DNA from: Streptomyces canus 299MFChir4.1
GTDB lineage: Bacteria; Actinomycetota; Actinomycetes; Streptomycetales; Streptomycetaceae
Length of the DNA stretch: 64,000 nucleotides
Assembly: GCF_000383615.1 (NCBI RefSeq)
Contig: NZ_KB911595.1
Span: forward strand, 124,001-188,000
Reading direction: 5' to 3'
Shown here: piece by piece, positions 1 through 8,370 of the stretch
Numbering within the stretch: the stretch's first letter is position 1
Layout: each line of letters opens with the position of its first letter
Made by a program: the position numbers and the translations under genes
Notes under the pieces: generated by a model
What the model saw: only the letters and a program-made list of their open reading frames with translations
The model's database searches: none
Told to the model about the DNA's origin: nothing

Positions 1-1484
1 CACTGGCAGGTGGGGTTCACCACGGGTTGTCCCATCCAGGTGAAACGGACGCCCTGGTAGGAGCCCAGGCTGGTGAGCTTGCCGACAGCACGGTTGCGGA
101 CGTGGACGCCCGGGCCGCCGTCGGCCAAGGGGGCCACATAGCCGACCATGCGGCCGCTGTAGCAGGGCGTGCCCTCGGACGAGGGTTTCTGGTTGTCCGA
201 GTTGACCTTCGAGAACCAGCCGGGGGTGCTCACGAACACATCGCCCTCCGACGTGAAGGAGACCACCTTGTCCTCCCCCATCACCGGGTCGTGGGACGCG
301 CCGGCGGGCCTGGCGATCCGCTCGGTGACGGACGGCATCGGCGCCGGGTTCCCGCGCAGTTCGCCGGAGAAGACGAACACGTCGTACTCCGCGTTGGTGT
401 CGCCCGGCACCAGATGGGAGGCGGGCGAACTGAACGCCACCGCACGGCCCTTGGCGGTCAGCGCGTTGTCCATCACCTGGGCGTCCCTCGGGAGAGCGGC
501 ACCGCGGGCCCTGGTCCGCAGGTCCCGCACCCGGGTGCCGTCCTCGCCGGCGACCACCGCGTACCGGCCGTCCGCCGTGACCGAGAGCGGCCGCCCCTCG
601 GCCACTCGCCGCGACTGTCCAGTGCGCAGGTCATGGACGTACAGGCCGCTCTGGGCGTCGAGGAGGACCCGGCGGCCGTCCGCGGTGATGCGGACGAGGT
701 AGGCGGCGCCGAGGCCCGCGTCGACCTGGGTGCGCTCGCCGGTCGTCCGGTCCTTGACGTAGACGTCGGCCGGGTCGTCCTCGCTGTCGGTGCGCAGACC
801 GTACGCGACCAGGTTCCCGTCGCCGCTCACCGAGGCCCCGTTCTTCTGGCCCTCCTCGGCCGGCGAGATCAGTGCGTCGGTGCCGGTGGCCGTGTCGCGG
901 ACGTACAGCAGTCGGGCGCTCCCGTCGCCGTCGCGGTTCCCGAGGGTGTACGCGACGTGCGTGCCGTCCGGGCTGATCGACTCCGCGCGGCCCAACTCGT
1001 TGGATCCGGGCGGGTCCTGGGGCCACAGCTTCTCCGCGCGGCCGGTGGCGCGGTCGTACAGGTGGGGAGCCAGGAAGCGGGTGCCCGCGGAGAAGGCGAT
1101 ACGCCTGCCGTCGGCGCTCGGCACCGGTGTGCCGTAGGTGTACCCGTCGCCGAGGTCGATCCTGGTGACCCCGCCCTCGGTCACGTCCTTCACCAGCAGG
1201 CACGGGGTGAAGTCCGCGCAGCCGAAGCTCGCCGCGGCGGACACGAACGCGACGGTGCGGCCGTCGGCACTGATCGCGGCGTCGTCCGACGATCCGTCGG
1301 CCTGGCTGCCGTCGGCGGCGGTGCTCACCCGCTGGGTACGCGACGCCTCCGGGCGGGACTGGGCCTGGGGCTTCGCCTGGGCCTGGGCGGTCGTGGCGGC
1401 CAGGGCCAGGACGACTGCCGCTCCCAGCAGGGCTCTTGAGGCGCGTAAGGCCCCGCTCGACGGACATGCGGCGGCTCTGGACAT
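1..1484 (-). CDS. Secreted TolB/WD40-type beta-propeller protein (C-terminus beyond left edge)
   Basis: The frame is open from 1484 to the window edge, about 494 codons, so the C-terminus is missing. The ATG is preceded by a purine-rich AGGGGGAT site. Residues 1-35 look like a Sec signal peptide: basic start, hydrophobic core LLGAAVVLALAATT, then an AQA-type cleavage site. The remainder carries repeated propeller-blade signatures of the PD40/TolB kind (ISADGRTVAF, PSADGRRIAF, SPDGTHVAY, SGDGNLVAY, TADGRRVLL). Such propellers usually serve as binding platforms or as domains of secreted enzymes. No catalytic domain is visible in the part shown, so the substrate is unknown. Likely exported; monocistronic in this window. 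Confidence 0.8.
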   Translation of the reverse strand, partial: MSRAAACPSSGALRASRALLGAAVVLALAATTAQAQAKPQAQSRPEASRTQRVSTAADGSQADGSSDDAAISADGRTVAFVSAAASFGCADFTPCLLVKDVTEGGVTRIDLGDGYTYGTPVPSADGRRIAFSAGTRFLAPHLYDRATGRAEKLWPQDPPGSNELGRAESISPDGTHVAYTLGNRDGDGSARLLYVRDTATGTDALISPAEEGQKNGASVSGDGNLVAYGLRTDSEDDPADVYVKDRTTGERTQVDAGLGAAYLVRITADGRRVLLDAQSGLYVHDLRTGQSRRVAEGRPLSVTADGRYAVVAGEDGTRVRDLRTRARGAALPRDAQVMDNALTAKGRAVAFSSPASHLVPGDTNAEYDVFVFSGELRGNPAPMPSVTERIARPAGASHDPVMGEDKVVSFTSEGDVFVSTPGWFSKVNSDNQKPSSEGTPCYSGRMVGYVAPLADGGPGVHVRNRAVGKLTSLGSYQGVRFTWMGQPVVNPTCQ

Positions 1485-1607
1485 GTATCCCCCTGTGATC
1501 CCCGTTGACGCACTGCCCCCGGCCCCGCGCCGAGGGCTGCCATCGAGGCAAACGCACCACCGACCACAGGGTCAATCGGCCTTATTGCGTACAACCCGGG
1601 CGGGAGG

Positions 1608-2207
1608 TCACGCGTCCGCGAGGAGGCTCTCGTCGAGGAACTCCCTCACATGGCCGAGAATCATCGCCCGGTCCGTCCCCCGCAGCCCGATCGCCACGTG
1701 GATGGAGAACCCGTCGAGCAGGGCCCGCAGCCGGGTCGCGAAGCGGTCCGGGTCCACGGCCCGGAACTCCCCCCGCGAGACCCCCTGCGCGAGCAGGGCG
1801 ACCAGATCGCGGTGCCAGGCGCCCTCGATGGCGGCCTGCCGGTCACGCGCGTCTGCGTCGGCGTTCTGCGAGCGGTTCCAGACCTCCAGCCAGAGGGTCC
1901 AGTGCGGGTCGCGGTGCCCGTCCGGGACGTACAGGTCGACGTACGCGTCGAGCCCTTCGCGGGCGGTCGCCGGGCGGGTGAGCAGCCGGGAGCGCTCGGC
2001 GCCGAGCCGCCCCTCGCTCCACTCCAGGGTCTGGAGCAGCAGTTCGTCCTTGGAGCGGAAGTAGTAGAGGAGATGCCCGCTGCTCATGCCGACCTCGCGG
2101 CCGAGCGCGGCCATGGTGAGCTTCTCCAGACCCCGTTCGGCGATCATCTCCATGGCCGCGGCGAGGACCTCCTCGCGGGGCGGGGCCTGTCTGCGCCCAC
2201 CGGCCAT
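1608..2207 (-). CDS. TetR family regulator of the urease-like/agmatine deiminase operon
   Basis: 199 aa. The N-terminal 55 residues are a TetR helix-turn-helix (LTMAALGREVGMSSGHLLYYF is the recognition region); the rest is the helical ligand and dimer domain, of BetI-like flavour. The start has a GAGGAG site, 15 nt after the stop of the agmatine deiminase gene, so it is the last gene of a four-gene transcript. Being last in the operon whose promoter carries a TetR-style palindrome (5701-5719) suggests it represses its own operon, responding to a substrate or product such as a polyamine, guanidino or ureido compound. That ligand is inference; the family assignment is firm. Confidence 0.85.
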   Translation of the reverse strand: MAGGRRQAPPREEVLAAAMEMIAERGLEKLTMAALGREVGMSSGHLLYYFRSKDELLLQTLEWSEGRLGAERSRLLTRPATAREGLDAYVDLYVPDGHRDPHWTLWLEVWNRSQNADADARDRQAAIEGAWHRDLVALLAQGVSRGEFRAVDPDRFATRLRALLDGFSIHVAIGLRGTDRAMILGHVREFLDESLLADA

Positions 2208-2222
2208 GCGCTGCTCCTCGCA

Positions 2223-3239
2223 CTAGATCCTCGGCTGCTGCTGGGTGATGCAGTGGATGCCGCCACCGCCCGCAAAGATCGTACGGGCGTCCACCAGCGT
2301 CACCGTGCGCCCCGGGAACAGCCGCCGGAAGATGCCGGCGGCGAGCTCGTCGCGCGGGTCGTCGAAGCCGCAGAGCACGACGCCGCCGTTGCAGAGGTAG
2401 TGGTTGATGTAGGAGTAGTCCACCCAGTGCCCGTCGGCCTCCAGGACGGTCGGTGCGGGCACCTCGACGACCTCAAGGCGGCGGCCCCGGGCGTCGGTCG
2501 CGGACTTCAGCAGGCCCACGACCTCCTTGGTCACCTCGTGGTCCGGGTGCGCCGGGTCCGGCTGGACGTGGGCCACGACCACCCCCGGGCGGGCGAAGGC
2601 GGCGACGATGTCGACATGGCCCTGGGTGCCGTACGTGCCGTAGTCGCCGGTCAGTCCGCGCGGGAGCCAGACGGCCCGGGTGGTGCCGAGCCTTTCGTGG
2701 ATCTCCGCCTCGACCTGCTCGCGGATCCAGCCGGGGTTGCGGCCTGCGCCGAGCTGGACGGTGTCGGTGAGCAGGACGGTGCCCTCGCCGTCGACGTGGA
2801 TCGCGCCGCCCTCGTTGACCAGCGGACTGCTCAGCACCGGCACGCCGGCGAGGTCGGCGACCTGGCGGGCGATCTTCGCGTCGTGTTCCCAGCGGGCCCA
2901 GTCCTGGCCGCCCCAGCCGTTGAACACCCAGTCCACGGCGGCCAGTCGGCCTTCCTCGTCCTTGACGAACGTCGGGCCGATGTCGCGCATCCACGCGTCG
3001 TCGAGCTCGCGCTCCACCAGTTCGACGTCCGGGCCGAGCAGTGCGCGCGCGGACTCGGCGTGGCCGGGCCCGTGCACCATCGTCACCGGCTCGAAGCGGC
3101 GCACCGAGCGGGCCACGGACGCCCAGGCGGCCCGGGCCGCGGCCAGTTCCCCGTCGTCGGTGAAGGTCGGGTTGGGGCCGGGCCAGGCCATCCAGGTGCG
3201 TTCGTGCGGGGCCCACTCGGGCGGCATGCGGTAGATCAT
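2223..3239 (-). CDS. aguA: Agmatine deiminase (peptidyl-arginine deiminase superfamily)
   Basis: 338 aa, the usual size. Agmatine deiminase converts agmatine to N-carbamoylputrescine and ammonia in the cytoplasm. Visible signatures are PPEWAPHERTWMAWP at the N-terminus, the WMRDIGPTFV region, the NEGGAIHVDGEGT stretch, a GHVD catalytic histidine motif mid-protein and the C-terminal AGGGGIHCITQQ with the nucleophile Cys330. The start follows an AGGA site and lies 17 nt after the ureC-like stop, so it is co-transcribed with the urease-like genes. The operon has no obvious N-carbamoylputrescine amidohydrolase, which makes the neighbouring urease-like protein interesting as a possible next step (inference). 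Guanidine-type substrates other than agmatine cannot be excluded. Confidence 0.9.
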   Translation of the reverse strand: MIYRMPPEWAPHERTWMAWPGPNPTFTDDGELAAARAAWASVARSVRRFEPVTMVHGPGHAESARALLGPDVELVERELDDAWMRDIGPTFVKDEEGRLAAVDWVFNGWGGQDWARWEHDAKIARQVADLAGVPVLSSPLVNEGGAIHVDGEGTVLLTDTVQLGAGRNPGWIREQVEAEIHERLGTTRAVWLPRGLTGDYGTYGTQGHVDIVAAFARPGVVVAHVQPDPAHPDHEVTKEVVGLLKSATDARGRRLEVVEVPAPTVLEADGHWVDYSYINHYLCNGGVVLCGFDDPRDELAAGIFRRLFPGRTVTLVDARTIFAGGGGIHCITQQQPRI

Positions 3240-3256
3240 CGGGGGTCCTGGGAGTC

Positions 3257-4969
3257 CTAGAGGAAGTACAGGCGGTTGAGGGAGACCGAGTCGGCGGGTG
3301 CGGAGGTGAGCGGCTCCCCGTCCAGCGTCACCAGGCCGGTGCGCTGGTCCACGTCCACCGTTCCGGTACGGGAGTTGCGGCGCAGGTCGGCCGGTCCGAT
3401 ACCGCGGGTGCCGTGCACGGCGACCCGTCTCCTGCGGGTCGGCAGCCGGTCGTCGCCCTGGTCGAGGGCGGCCCGGGCGACGAAGGCGACGGAGATCTCG
3501 GCGGGGGTGGCGCCGTGCGCCCCGAACTGCGGTCCCAGGACGAGGGGTTCGCAGGTGTCGGTGGCCGCACCCGGGTCACCGACCACGCCGTAGGCCGGGA
3601 ACCCGGACTTCAGGACGAGTTGCGGCTTGGCGCCGAAGTACTCCGGCCGCCACAGCACGAGGTCGGCCAGTCTGCCGACCTCGATCGAGCCCACCTCGTG
3701 CGAAAGCCCGTGCGCGATGGCCGGGTTGATGGTCAGCTTGGCGATGTAGCGCAGGACGCGCTCGTTGTCGTGGCCGCCGTCCGGGGCACCGAACTCGGCC
3801 TTCATCTTCCCGGCCATCGCGAAGGTACGGCGGACCGTCTCGCCGGCCCGGCCCATGCCCTGCGCGTCGGACGAGGTGATGCCGATCGCGCCCAGGTCGT
3901 GCAGCACGTCCTCGGCGCCCATGGTCCCGGCGCGGATGCGGTCGCGGGCCATGGCGGCGTCGCCGGGCAGGTCGGTCTTGAGGTCGTGGACGGAGACGAT
4001 CATGCCGTAGTGCTCGGCGACGGCGTCCCGGCCGAAGGGCAGGGTGGGGTTGGTGGAGGAGCCGATGACGTTGGGGACTCCGGCCATCTTCAGCACGTTC
4101 GGCACGTGTCCGCCGCCGCAGCCCTCGATGTGGAAGGCGTGGATCGTGCGGCCCTCCAGCACCTTCAGGGTGTCCTCGACGGACAGGCACTCGTTCAGTC
4201 CGTCGCTGTGCAGGGCGACCTGGACGTCGTGCTCCTCGGCGACCCGCAGGGCGGTGTCCAGCGCGCGGGTGTGGGCGCCCATGTCCTCGTGCACCTTGAA
4301 GCCGCAGGCGCCGCCTTCCGCGAGGGCCTCGATCAGGGGGTCCGGCGTGGACGACGAACCCCGGCCCAGGAAACCGATGTTGACCGGCCAGGCGTCGAAG
4401 GCGCCGAACGCGTGCCCGAGCGCCCAGGGCGAGTTGACCCCGACGCCCCAGACCGGCCCGAACTCCTGCCCGATGATCGTGGTCACCCCGGACGCCAGCG
4501 AGGCCTCCATGATCCGCGGGGACAGCAGATGGACGTGGGTGTCGACGGCCCCGGCGGTGGCGATGAGCCCCTCGCCGGACACGATGGAGGTACCGGTGCC
4601 GACGACGACGTCCACGCCGTCGAGGGTGTCGGGGTTGCCGGCCCGCCCGATCGAGCAGATCCGCCCCTCGCGGATGCCGATCGAGACCTTCCGGATGCCC
4701 TGTACCGCGTCGATCACGACGACGTTGCTGACGACGACGTCACAGGTCTCCCGCACGGCGGCGGCCTTGAGGTGCAGCCCGTCACGGGCGGTCTTGCCGA
4801 ACCCCGCGAGGAACTCGTCGCCGTAGCGCTGGGAGTCCTCCTCGACCCGGATCACCAGCCCGGAGTCGCCGAGGCGCACGCGGTCTCCGGCGCGGGGGCC
4901 GTGGGTGGCGGCGTACTCGTGGGGGGTGAGGTGCCGGGCCCCGGCGGGGTGGCCTCCGGGACGGCTCAT
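3257..4969 (-). CDS. ureC: Divergent urease alpha subunit (UreC-like)
   Basis: 570 aa, typical UreC length. Metal ligands are conserved: His145/His147 (DTHVH), the carbamylatable Lys225 in FKVHED, His254 (VALHSD), His280 (HAFH) and Asp368 (TSSDAQ). The alignment to classical urease runs at a constant offset of 8 residues from Lys225 to Asp368. It places Val327 where the active-site flap cysteine (Cys319 in Klebsiella numbering) normally sits, while the flap histidine is kept as His328. The start ATG overlaps the upstream stop in an ATGA. No ureE/F/G/D nickel-insertion genes lie in the window. It could be a functional second urease served by accessory genes elsewhere, or an amidohydrolase with a changed substrate. 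The symbol denotes family, not proven activity. Confidence 0.85.
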   Translation of the reverse strand: MSRPGGHPAGARHLTPHEYAATHGPRAGDRVRLGDSGLVIRVEEDSQRYGDEFLAGFGKTARDGLHLKAAAVRETCDVVVSNVVVIDAVQGIRKVSIGIREGRICSIGRAGNPDTLDGVDVVVGTGTSIVSGEGLIATAGAVDTHVHLLSPRIMEASLASGVTTIIGQEFGPVWGVGVNSPWALGHAFGAFDAWPVNIGFLGRGSSSTPDPLIEALAEGGACGFKVHEDMGAHTRALDTALRVAEEHDVQVALHSDGLNECLSVEDTLKVLEGRTIHAFHIEGCGGGHVPNVLKMAGVPNVIGSSTNPTLPFGRDAVAEHYGMIVSVHDLKTDLPGDAAMARDRIRAGTMGAEDVLHDLGAIGITSSDAQGMGRAGETVRRTFAMAGKMKAEFGAPDGGHDNERVLRYIAKLTINPAIAHGLSHEVGSIEVGRLADLVLWRPEYFGAKPQLVLKSGFPAYGVVGDPGAATDTCEPLVLGPQFGAHGATPAEISVAFVARAALDQGDDRLPTRRRRVAVHGTRGIGPADLRRNSRTGTVDVDQRTGLVTLDGEPLTSAPADSVSLNRLYFL

Positions 4970-5688
4970 CGGACGGCCCCCTCGTCGGGCGTTTCCGGCA
5001 CGCCGCTCCGCTCCCCCGCGCCCAGATAGCCGCACGCCGCAGCCCGCCGCAGCGCCTCCTCCCGAGCACCCGGCGCGTCCAACGGCCCGTCGACCAGACC
5101 GGCGAAACCGACGGCCACCCGGGCCCCACCGATCGGCACCAGGCCGACCTCGCCCGACTCCCCCGGTCCGAACCGCACCGACGAGCCGGCGGGTATCGCG
5201 AGCCGCATGCCGTAGGCCTCGGCCCGGGGGAACCGCAGGCGCGGGTTGGCCTCGAAGAAGTGGAAGTGGGAGGTGACGGAGACGGGCACGGTGGCGGTGT
5301 TGGTGACCGTCAACCGCAGGACCGCCTCCGGTTCGGCGTGTTCGGGGCCCGGCAGCAGCGCGCCGGGGGCCCGCTCGCCGAGCCCGCCGCCGATCGGGTC
5401 GCTGACGACCGCGAGCCGTGAACCGTCCTCGAAGACCGCCTCGACATGCACCTCGGTGACGACGTCCGCGACACCGGGCAGGACGTCGTCGGGTCCGAGC
5501 ACCGACCGGGCGCGCTCGACGGCCTCGGCCAGCCGGACCCCGTCCCGGGCCGCCTCGCACACGGTGTCCGCGATGAGCGCGGTCGCCTCCGGGACGTTCA
5601 GCCGCAGTCCGCGCCCTCTGCGTGCCCGGGCCAGCTCGGCGGCCCCGAAGAGCAGCAGCCGGTCGCGTTCGGTGGGGGTCAGCCGCAT
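4966..5688 (-). CDS. Fused urease gamma/beta subunit (UreAB)
   Basis: 240 aa. Residues 1-100 match the gamma subunit (MRLTPTERDRLLLFGAA, then LNVPEATALIADTV and ARDG), and about 105-220 match the beta subunit (TVTNTATVPVSVTSHFHFFEANPRL is the conserved core). A gamma-beta fusion is known in some bacteria. The start was chosen at the ATG with an AAAGGAGGG site 5 nt upstream; the frame stays open a further 26 codons upstream but without such a site. First gene of the operon UreAB, UreC, agmatine deiminase, TetR, coupled to ureC by an ATGA overlap. Expression is probably controlled by the palindrome directly upstream. Confidence 0.85.
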   Translation of the reverse strand: MRLTPTERDRLLLFGAAELARARRGRGLRLNVPEATALIADTVCEAARDGVRLAEAVERARSVLGPDDVLPGVADVVTEVHVEAVFEDGSRLAVVSDPIGGGLGERAPGALLPGPEHAEPEAVLRLTVTNTATVPVSVTSHFHFFEANPRLRFPRAEAYGMRLAIPAGSSVRFGPGESGEVGLVPIGGARVAVGFAGLVDGPLDAPGAREEALRRAAACGYLGAGERSGVPETPDEGAVR

Positions 5689-5700
5689 GTCGTTCCCTCC

Positions 5701-5741
5701 TTTAGAGCAGCACTCTAAACGAGGGTGTCGAGCCAGTAAAA
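5701..5741 (-). promoter_or_regulatory. Promoter and palindromic operator of the urease-like operon
   Basis: A perfect inverted repeat TTTAGAG-CAGCA-CTCTAAA occupies 5701-5719, a size and shape typical of TetR operators. On the minus strand its distal half contains TAGAGT (5712-5717), a good Streptomyces -10, with TTTACT about 17 nt upstream as a possible -35. The operator would therefore cover the -10 element, and it sits immediately before the ribosome site of UreAB. The palindrome is seen directly; the promoter and binding by the operon-encoded TetR protein are inferred. Confidence 0.55.
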
Positions 5742-5769
5742 GGTCAGAGCGAGTCGACCGGATCACATC

Positions 5770-5784
5770 GAGCAGCGCTCAAAC
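5770..5784. promoter_or_regulatory. Second, weaker copy of the urease-operon operator
   Basis: GAGCAGCGCTCAAAC repeats the GAGCAGCRCTC(T)AAAC half of the palindrome at 5701-5719, about 65 bp further upstream. It contains its own GAGC-AGC-GCTC inverted repeat. It lies between the urease-like operon promoter and the ilvE terminator. Confidence 0.35.
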
Positions 5785-5791
5785 AAAAGAA

Positions 5792-5822
5792 GGGCCCGCC
5801 CGGAACATGTCCGAGCGGGCCC
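5792..5822 (-). terminator. Stem-loop terminator of ilvE
   Basis: Arms 5792-5804 and 5810-5822 form a 13-bp stem (GGGCCCGCCCGGA against its complement, one mismatch) with a 5-nt loop, 18 nt beyond the ilvE stop. GC-rich stems with little or no U-tract are usual for Streptomyces terminators. Confidence 0.7.
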
Positions 5823-5840
5823 GTGGCGCGTTCGCGGAGC

Positions 5841-6929
5841 TCAGCCCAGCTTGTGCATCCAGCCGTGCTTGTCCTCCCTGACCCCGCGCTGGAGGCCGAG
5901 CAGGGCCTCGCGCAGCTTCAGGGTGACCTCGCCGGGCGTGCCGTCGCCGTGGCTCCAGGCGTCCGTCTTCGTCTTGACGTGACCGATCGGCGTGACGACG
6001 GCCGCGGTGCCGCAGGCGAAGACCTCGGTGAGGGCGCCGGAGGCCGCGTCGGCGCGCCACTGGTCGAGGGTGATCACACCCTCCTCGGCGGTGTAACCGA
6101 GGTCGCGGGCGACCTGGAGGAGGGAGTCGCGGGTGATGCCCTCCAGGATCGAGCCCGTGAGCGACGGGGTGACGATCCGGTCGCCGTAGACGAAGGCGAT
6201 GTTCATGGAGCCGGACTCCTCGACCTTGGTGCGGGTCACCGCGTCGAGGTAGACGACCTGGTCGCAGCCGTTGGCGGCGGCCTCGGCCTGCGGGAGGAGG
6301 GAGGCCGCGTAGTTGCCGCCGGTCTTGGCGTCACCGGTGCCGCCGGGGACCGCGCGGACGTAGTCCTCGGAGACCCAGATGGTGACCGGCTTGACGCCCC
6401 CGGCGAAGTAGGCGCCGGACGGGGAGGCGATCAGCATGAAGAGGTACTCGTTGGCCGGGTGGACGCCGAGCGCGGCCTCCGTGGCGAACATGAACGGGCG
6501 CAGGTAGAGCGACTCCTCGCCACCGTGCGGCGGGACCCAGTCCGCGTCCTGGCCGATCAGCGCGTCGAGGGCCTCGATGAACAGCTCCTCGGGCAGCTCG
6601 GCCATCGCCATCCGGCGGGCGGAGTTGCGGAAGCGGCGCGCGTTGGCCTCGGGCCGGAACACGGCGACCGAGCCGTCGGCCTGGCGGTACGCCTTGAGCC
6701 CCTCGAAGATCTCCTGCCCGTAGTGCAGGACGTGGGTGGAGGGGTCGAGGGAGATCGGGCCGTACGGGACGAGCTGCGCGTCGTGCCAGCCGCGCCCCTC
6801 GGTCCACTTGATCGTCACCATGTGGTCGGTGAAGTGGCGGCCGAACCCGGGGTTGGCCAGGATCGCCTCTCGCTCGGTGGCGGAGAGCGGGCTGGCGGAG
6901 GGCTTGAGCTCGATCGTGGGCGTCGTCAT
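5841..6929 (-). CDS. ilvE: Branched-chain amino acid aminotransferase
   Basis: 362 aa. Class IV PLP aminotransferase that interconverts branched-chain amino acids and their 2-oxo acids, the last step of Ile/Leu/Val synthesis. Fingerprints are YGQEIFEGLKAYR, the PLP lysine Lys202 in DAKTGGNYAAS, DAVTRTKVEESGSMN and the C-terminal EVFACGTAAVVTPIG, all normal for the IlvE/BCAT type II group. The start was chosen at the ATG of MTTPTIELK with an AGGA site; an upstream in-frame codon would add 15 poorly conserved residues. Adjacent to leuB and about 14 kb from serA/ilvCNB on the same strand, so branched-chain synthesis genes cluster loosely here. Confidence 0.95.
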   Translation of the reverse strand: MTTPTIELKPSASPLSATEREAILANPGFGRHFTDHMVTIKWTEGRGWHDAQLVPYGPISLDPSTHVLHYGQEIFEGLKAYRQADGSVAVFRPEANARRFRNSARRMAMAELPEELFIEALDALIGQDADWVPPHGGEESLYLRPFMFATEAALGVHPANEYLFMLIASPSGAYFAGGVKPVTIWVSEDYVRAVPGGTGDAKTGGNYAASLLPQAEAAANGCDQVVYLDAVTRTKVEESGSMNIAFVYGDRIVTPSLTGSILEGITRDSLLQVARDLGYTAEEGVITLDQWRADAASGALTEVFACGTAAVVTPIGHVKTKTDAWSHGDGTPGEVTLKLREALLGLQRGVREDKHGWMHKLG

Positions 6930-7126
6930 GAGTGGTTGTCCTTCACCGGTTGTGTAGTGACGGGCCGCGCTCACGCCCCTTTACTGTCAGTGACCAGTGC
7001 TAGGACGTCCGAGCATTCCCTCATTCCGCGGCTCCACGTTCGATTATCGCAAGCGGGGAGCCGGGGAAGAAACGGCGTGAAATGCGACCCAGGGGATGAT
7101 GGTGACACCCGGCGGGGGACATGCGA

Positions 7127-7157
7127 AAGCCGCCGGGTGCGAGTGACCCGGCGGCTT
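7127..7157. terminator. Stem-loop terminator downstream of leuB
   Basis: A perfect 12-bp inverted repeat (AAGCCGCCGGGT, 7127-7138, and its complement, 7146-7157) with a 7-nt loop lies 27 nt past the leuB stop. It separates leuB from ilvE transcription. Confidence 0.75.
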
Positions 7158-7184
7158 CGAATGCTTTTCGAGTGATCCGCCCGG

Positions 7185-8228
7185 TCAGCCGGCTACTCGT
7201 ACGGCCAGCGCGTCGCCGATCTCGGCGGTGCTGCGGGCGGGCTTGCCGGTGCGCTCGGCGAGGTCGGCGGAGACCGCCTCTTCGATGCGGGCGGCCTCGG
7301 CCTCGTAGCCGAGGTGACGCAGGAGCAGCGCGACGGACAGGACCGTGGCCGTGGGATCGGCCTTGCCCTGGCCGGCGATGTCCGGGGCCGAGCCGTGGAC
7401 GGGCTCGAACATGGACGGGAACTCGCCGCTCGGGTTGATGTTCCCGGAGGCGGCGACGCCGATGCCGCCGGAGACGGCCGCGGCGAGGTCGGTGATGATG
7501 TCGCCGAAGAGGTTGTCGGTGACGATCACGTCGAACCGGGCCGGGTCGGTGACCAGGTAGATGGTGGCCGCGTCCACGTGGATGTAGTCGGTGGTGACCT
7601 CGGGGAACTCCGCGGCCACCTTGTTGAAGATGTTCGTCCACAGGTGTCCGGCGAAGGTCAGCACGTTGTTCTTGTGGACCAGCGTGAGCTTCTTGCGCGG
7701 ACGGGCCTTGGCGCGGGCGAAGGCGTCACGGACCACGCGCTCGACACCGAAGGCCGTGTTCACGGAGACCTCGGTGGCGACCTCGTGCTCGGTGCCCTTG
7801 CGGATGGTGCCGCCGTTGCCGGTGTACGGGCCCTCGGTGCCCTCGCGGACGACCACGAAGTCGATGGCCGGCTCACCCTTGAGGGGCGTGTCGACACCGG
7901 GGAGCAGCTTCGACGGACGCAGGTTCACATGGTGGTCGAAGGCGAAGCGGAGCTTGAGGAGGAAGCCGCGCTCCAGCACCCCGGAGGGGACCGACGGGTC
8001 GCCGATGGCGCCCAGCAGGATCGCGTCGTGCTGCTTCAGCGCGTCGAGGTCGGCGTCGGTGAGGGTCTCACCGGTGGCGTGGTAGCGCTGGGCGCCGAAG
8101 TCGAAGTCCTTGGTCTCCAGCTTCACATCCTGCGGAAGGACGGCGGAGAGGACCTTGAGACCTTCGGCCACGACCTCCTGGCCGATGCCGTCACCGGGGA
8201 TCACTGCGAGATTGATGCTGCGAGACAT
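7185..8228 (-). CDS. leuB: 3-isopropylmalate dehydrogenase
   Basis: 347 aa. NAD-dependent oxidative decarboxylation of 3-isopropylmalate to 2-oxo-4-methylpentanoate in leucine synthesis. Clear isocitrate/isopropylmalate dehydrogenase signatures: AVIPGDGIGQEVV at the start, VVREGTEGPYTGNGG, the LVHKNNVL lysine region, and the metal/substrate motif DNLFGDIITDLAA followed by EPVHGSAPDIAG. Actinobacterial LeuB lengths are close to this. The product feeds the IlvE reaction encoded next door. It ends at a strong terminator. The ribosome site (GTAGGG or GGAG further up) is mediocre. Confidence 0.95.
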   Translation of the reverse strand: MSRSINLAVIPGDGIGQEVVAEGLKVLSAVLPQDVKLETKDFDFGAQRYHATGETLTDADLDALKQHDAILLGAIGDPSVPSGVLERGFLLKLRFAFDHHVNLRPSKLLPGVDTPLKGEPAIDFVVVREGTEGPYTGNGGTIRKGTEHEVATEVSVNTAFGVERVVRDAFARAKARPRKKLTLVHKNNVLTFAGHLWTNIFNKVAAEFPEVTTDYIHVDAATIYLVTDPARFDVIVTDNLFGDIITDLAAAVSGGIGVAASGNINPSGEFPSMFEPVHGSAPDIAGQGKADPTATVLSVALLLRHLGYEAEAARIEEAVSADLAERTGKPARSTAEIGDALAVRVAG

Positions 8229-8267
8229 GCGGGAACCCTACTCCTCGTCCCATGGGATGACACCGAC

Positions 8268-8284
8268 TGTCCGCGATACGGACA
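8268..8284. promoter_or_regulatory. Inverted repeat between leuB and the phosphatase gene
   Basis: TGTCCG-CGATA-CGGACA is a perfect 6-bp-arm inverted repeat in the divergent leuB/phosphatase intergenic region, 40 bp before the leuB start. It could be an operator for either gene. No bound regulator can be named. Confidence 0.3.
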
Positions 8285-8370
8285 TCGGCGTGGCTCCGGG
8301 TGTCAGCCATTCGACTGGCGTTCACCCGTAGGTATGGCGGTTGTTGGAGTCCCCTGGGAACTTCACAGCC

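Noticed and set aside
1650..3260. 536-codon plus-strand frame across tetR and agmatine deiminase
   Set aside because: Shadow frame; both minus-strand genes have diagnostic motifs and ribosome sites.
3257..5560. UreC read as a 767-aa protein from an upstream start
   Set aside because: The first about 197 residues are out of frame with, and antisense in style to, UreAB; the ATGA overlap at 4966-4969 with good family N-terminus gives the 570-aa protein.
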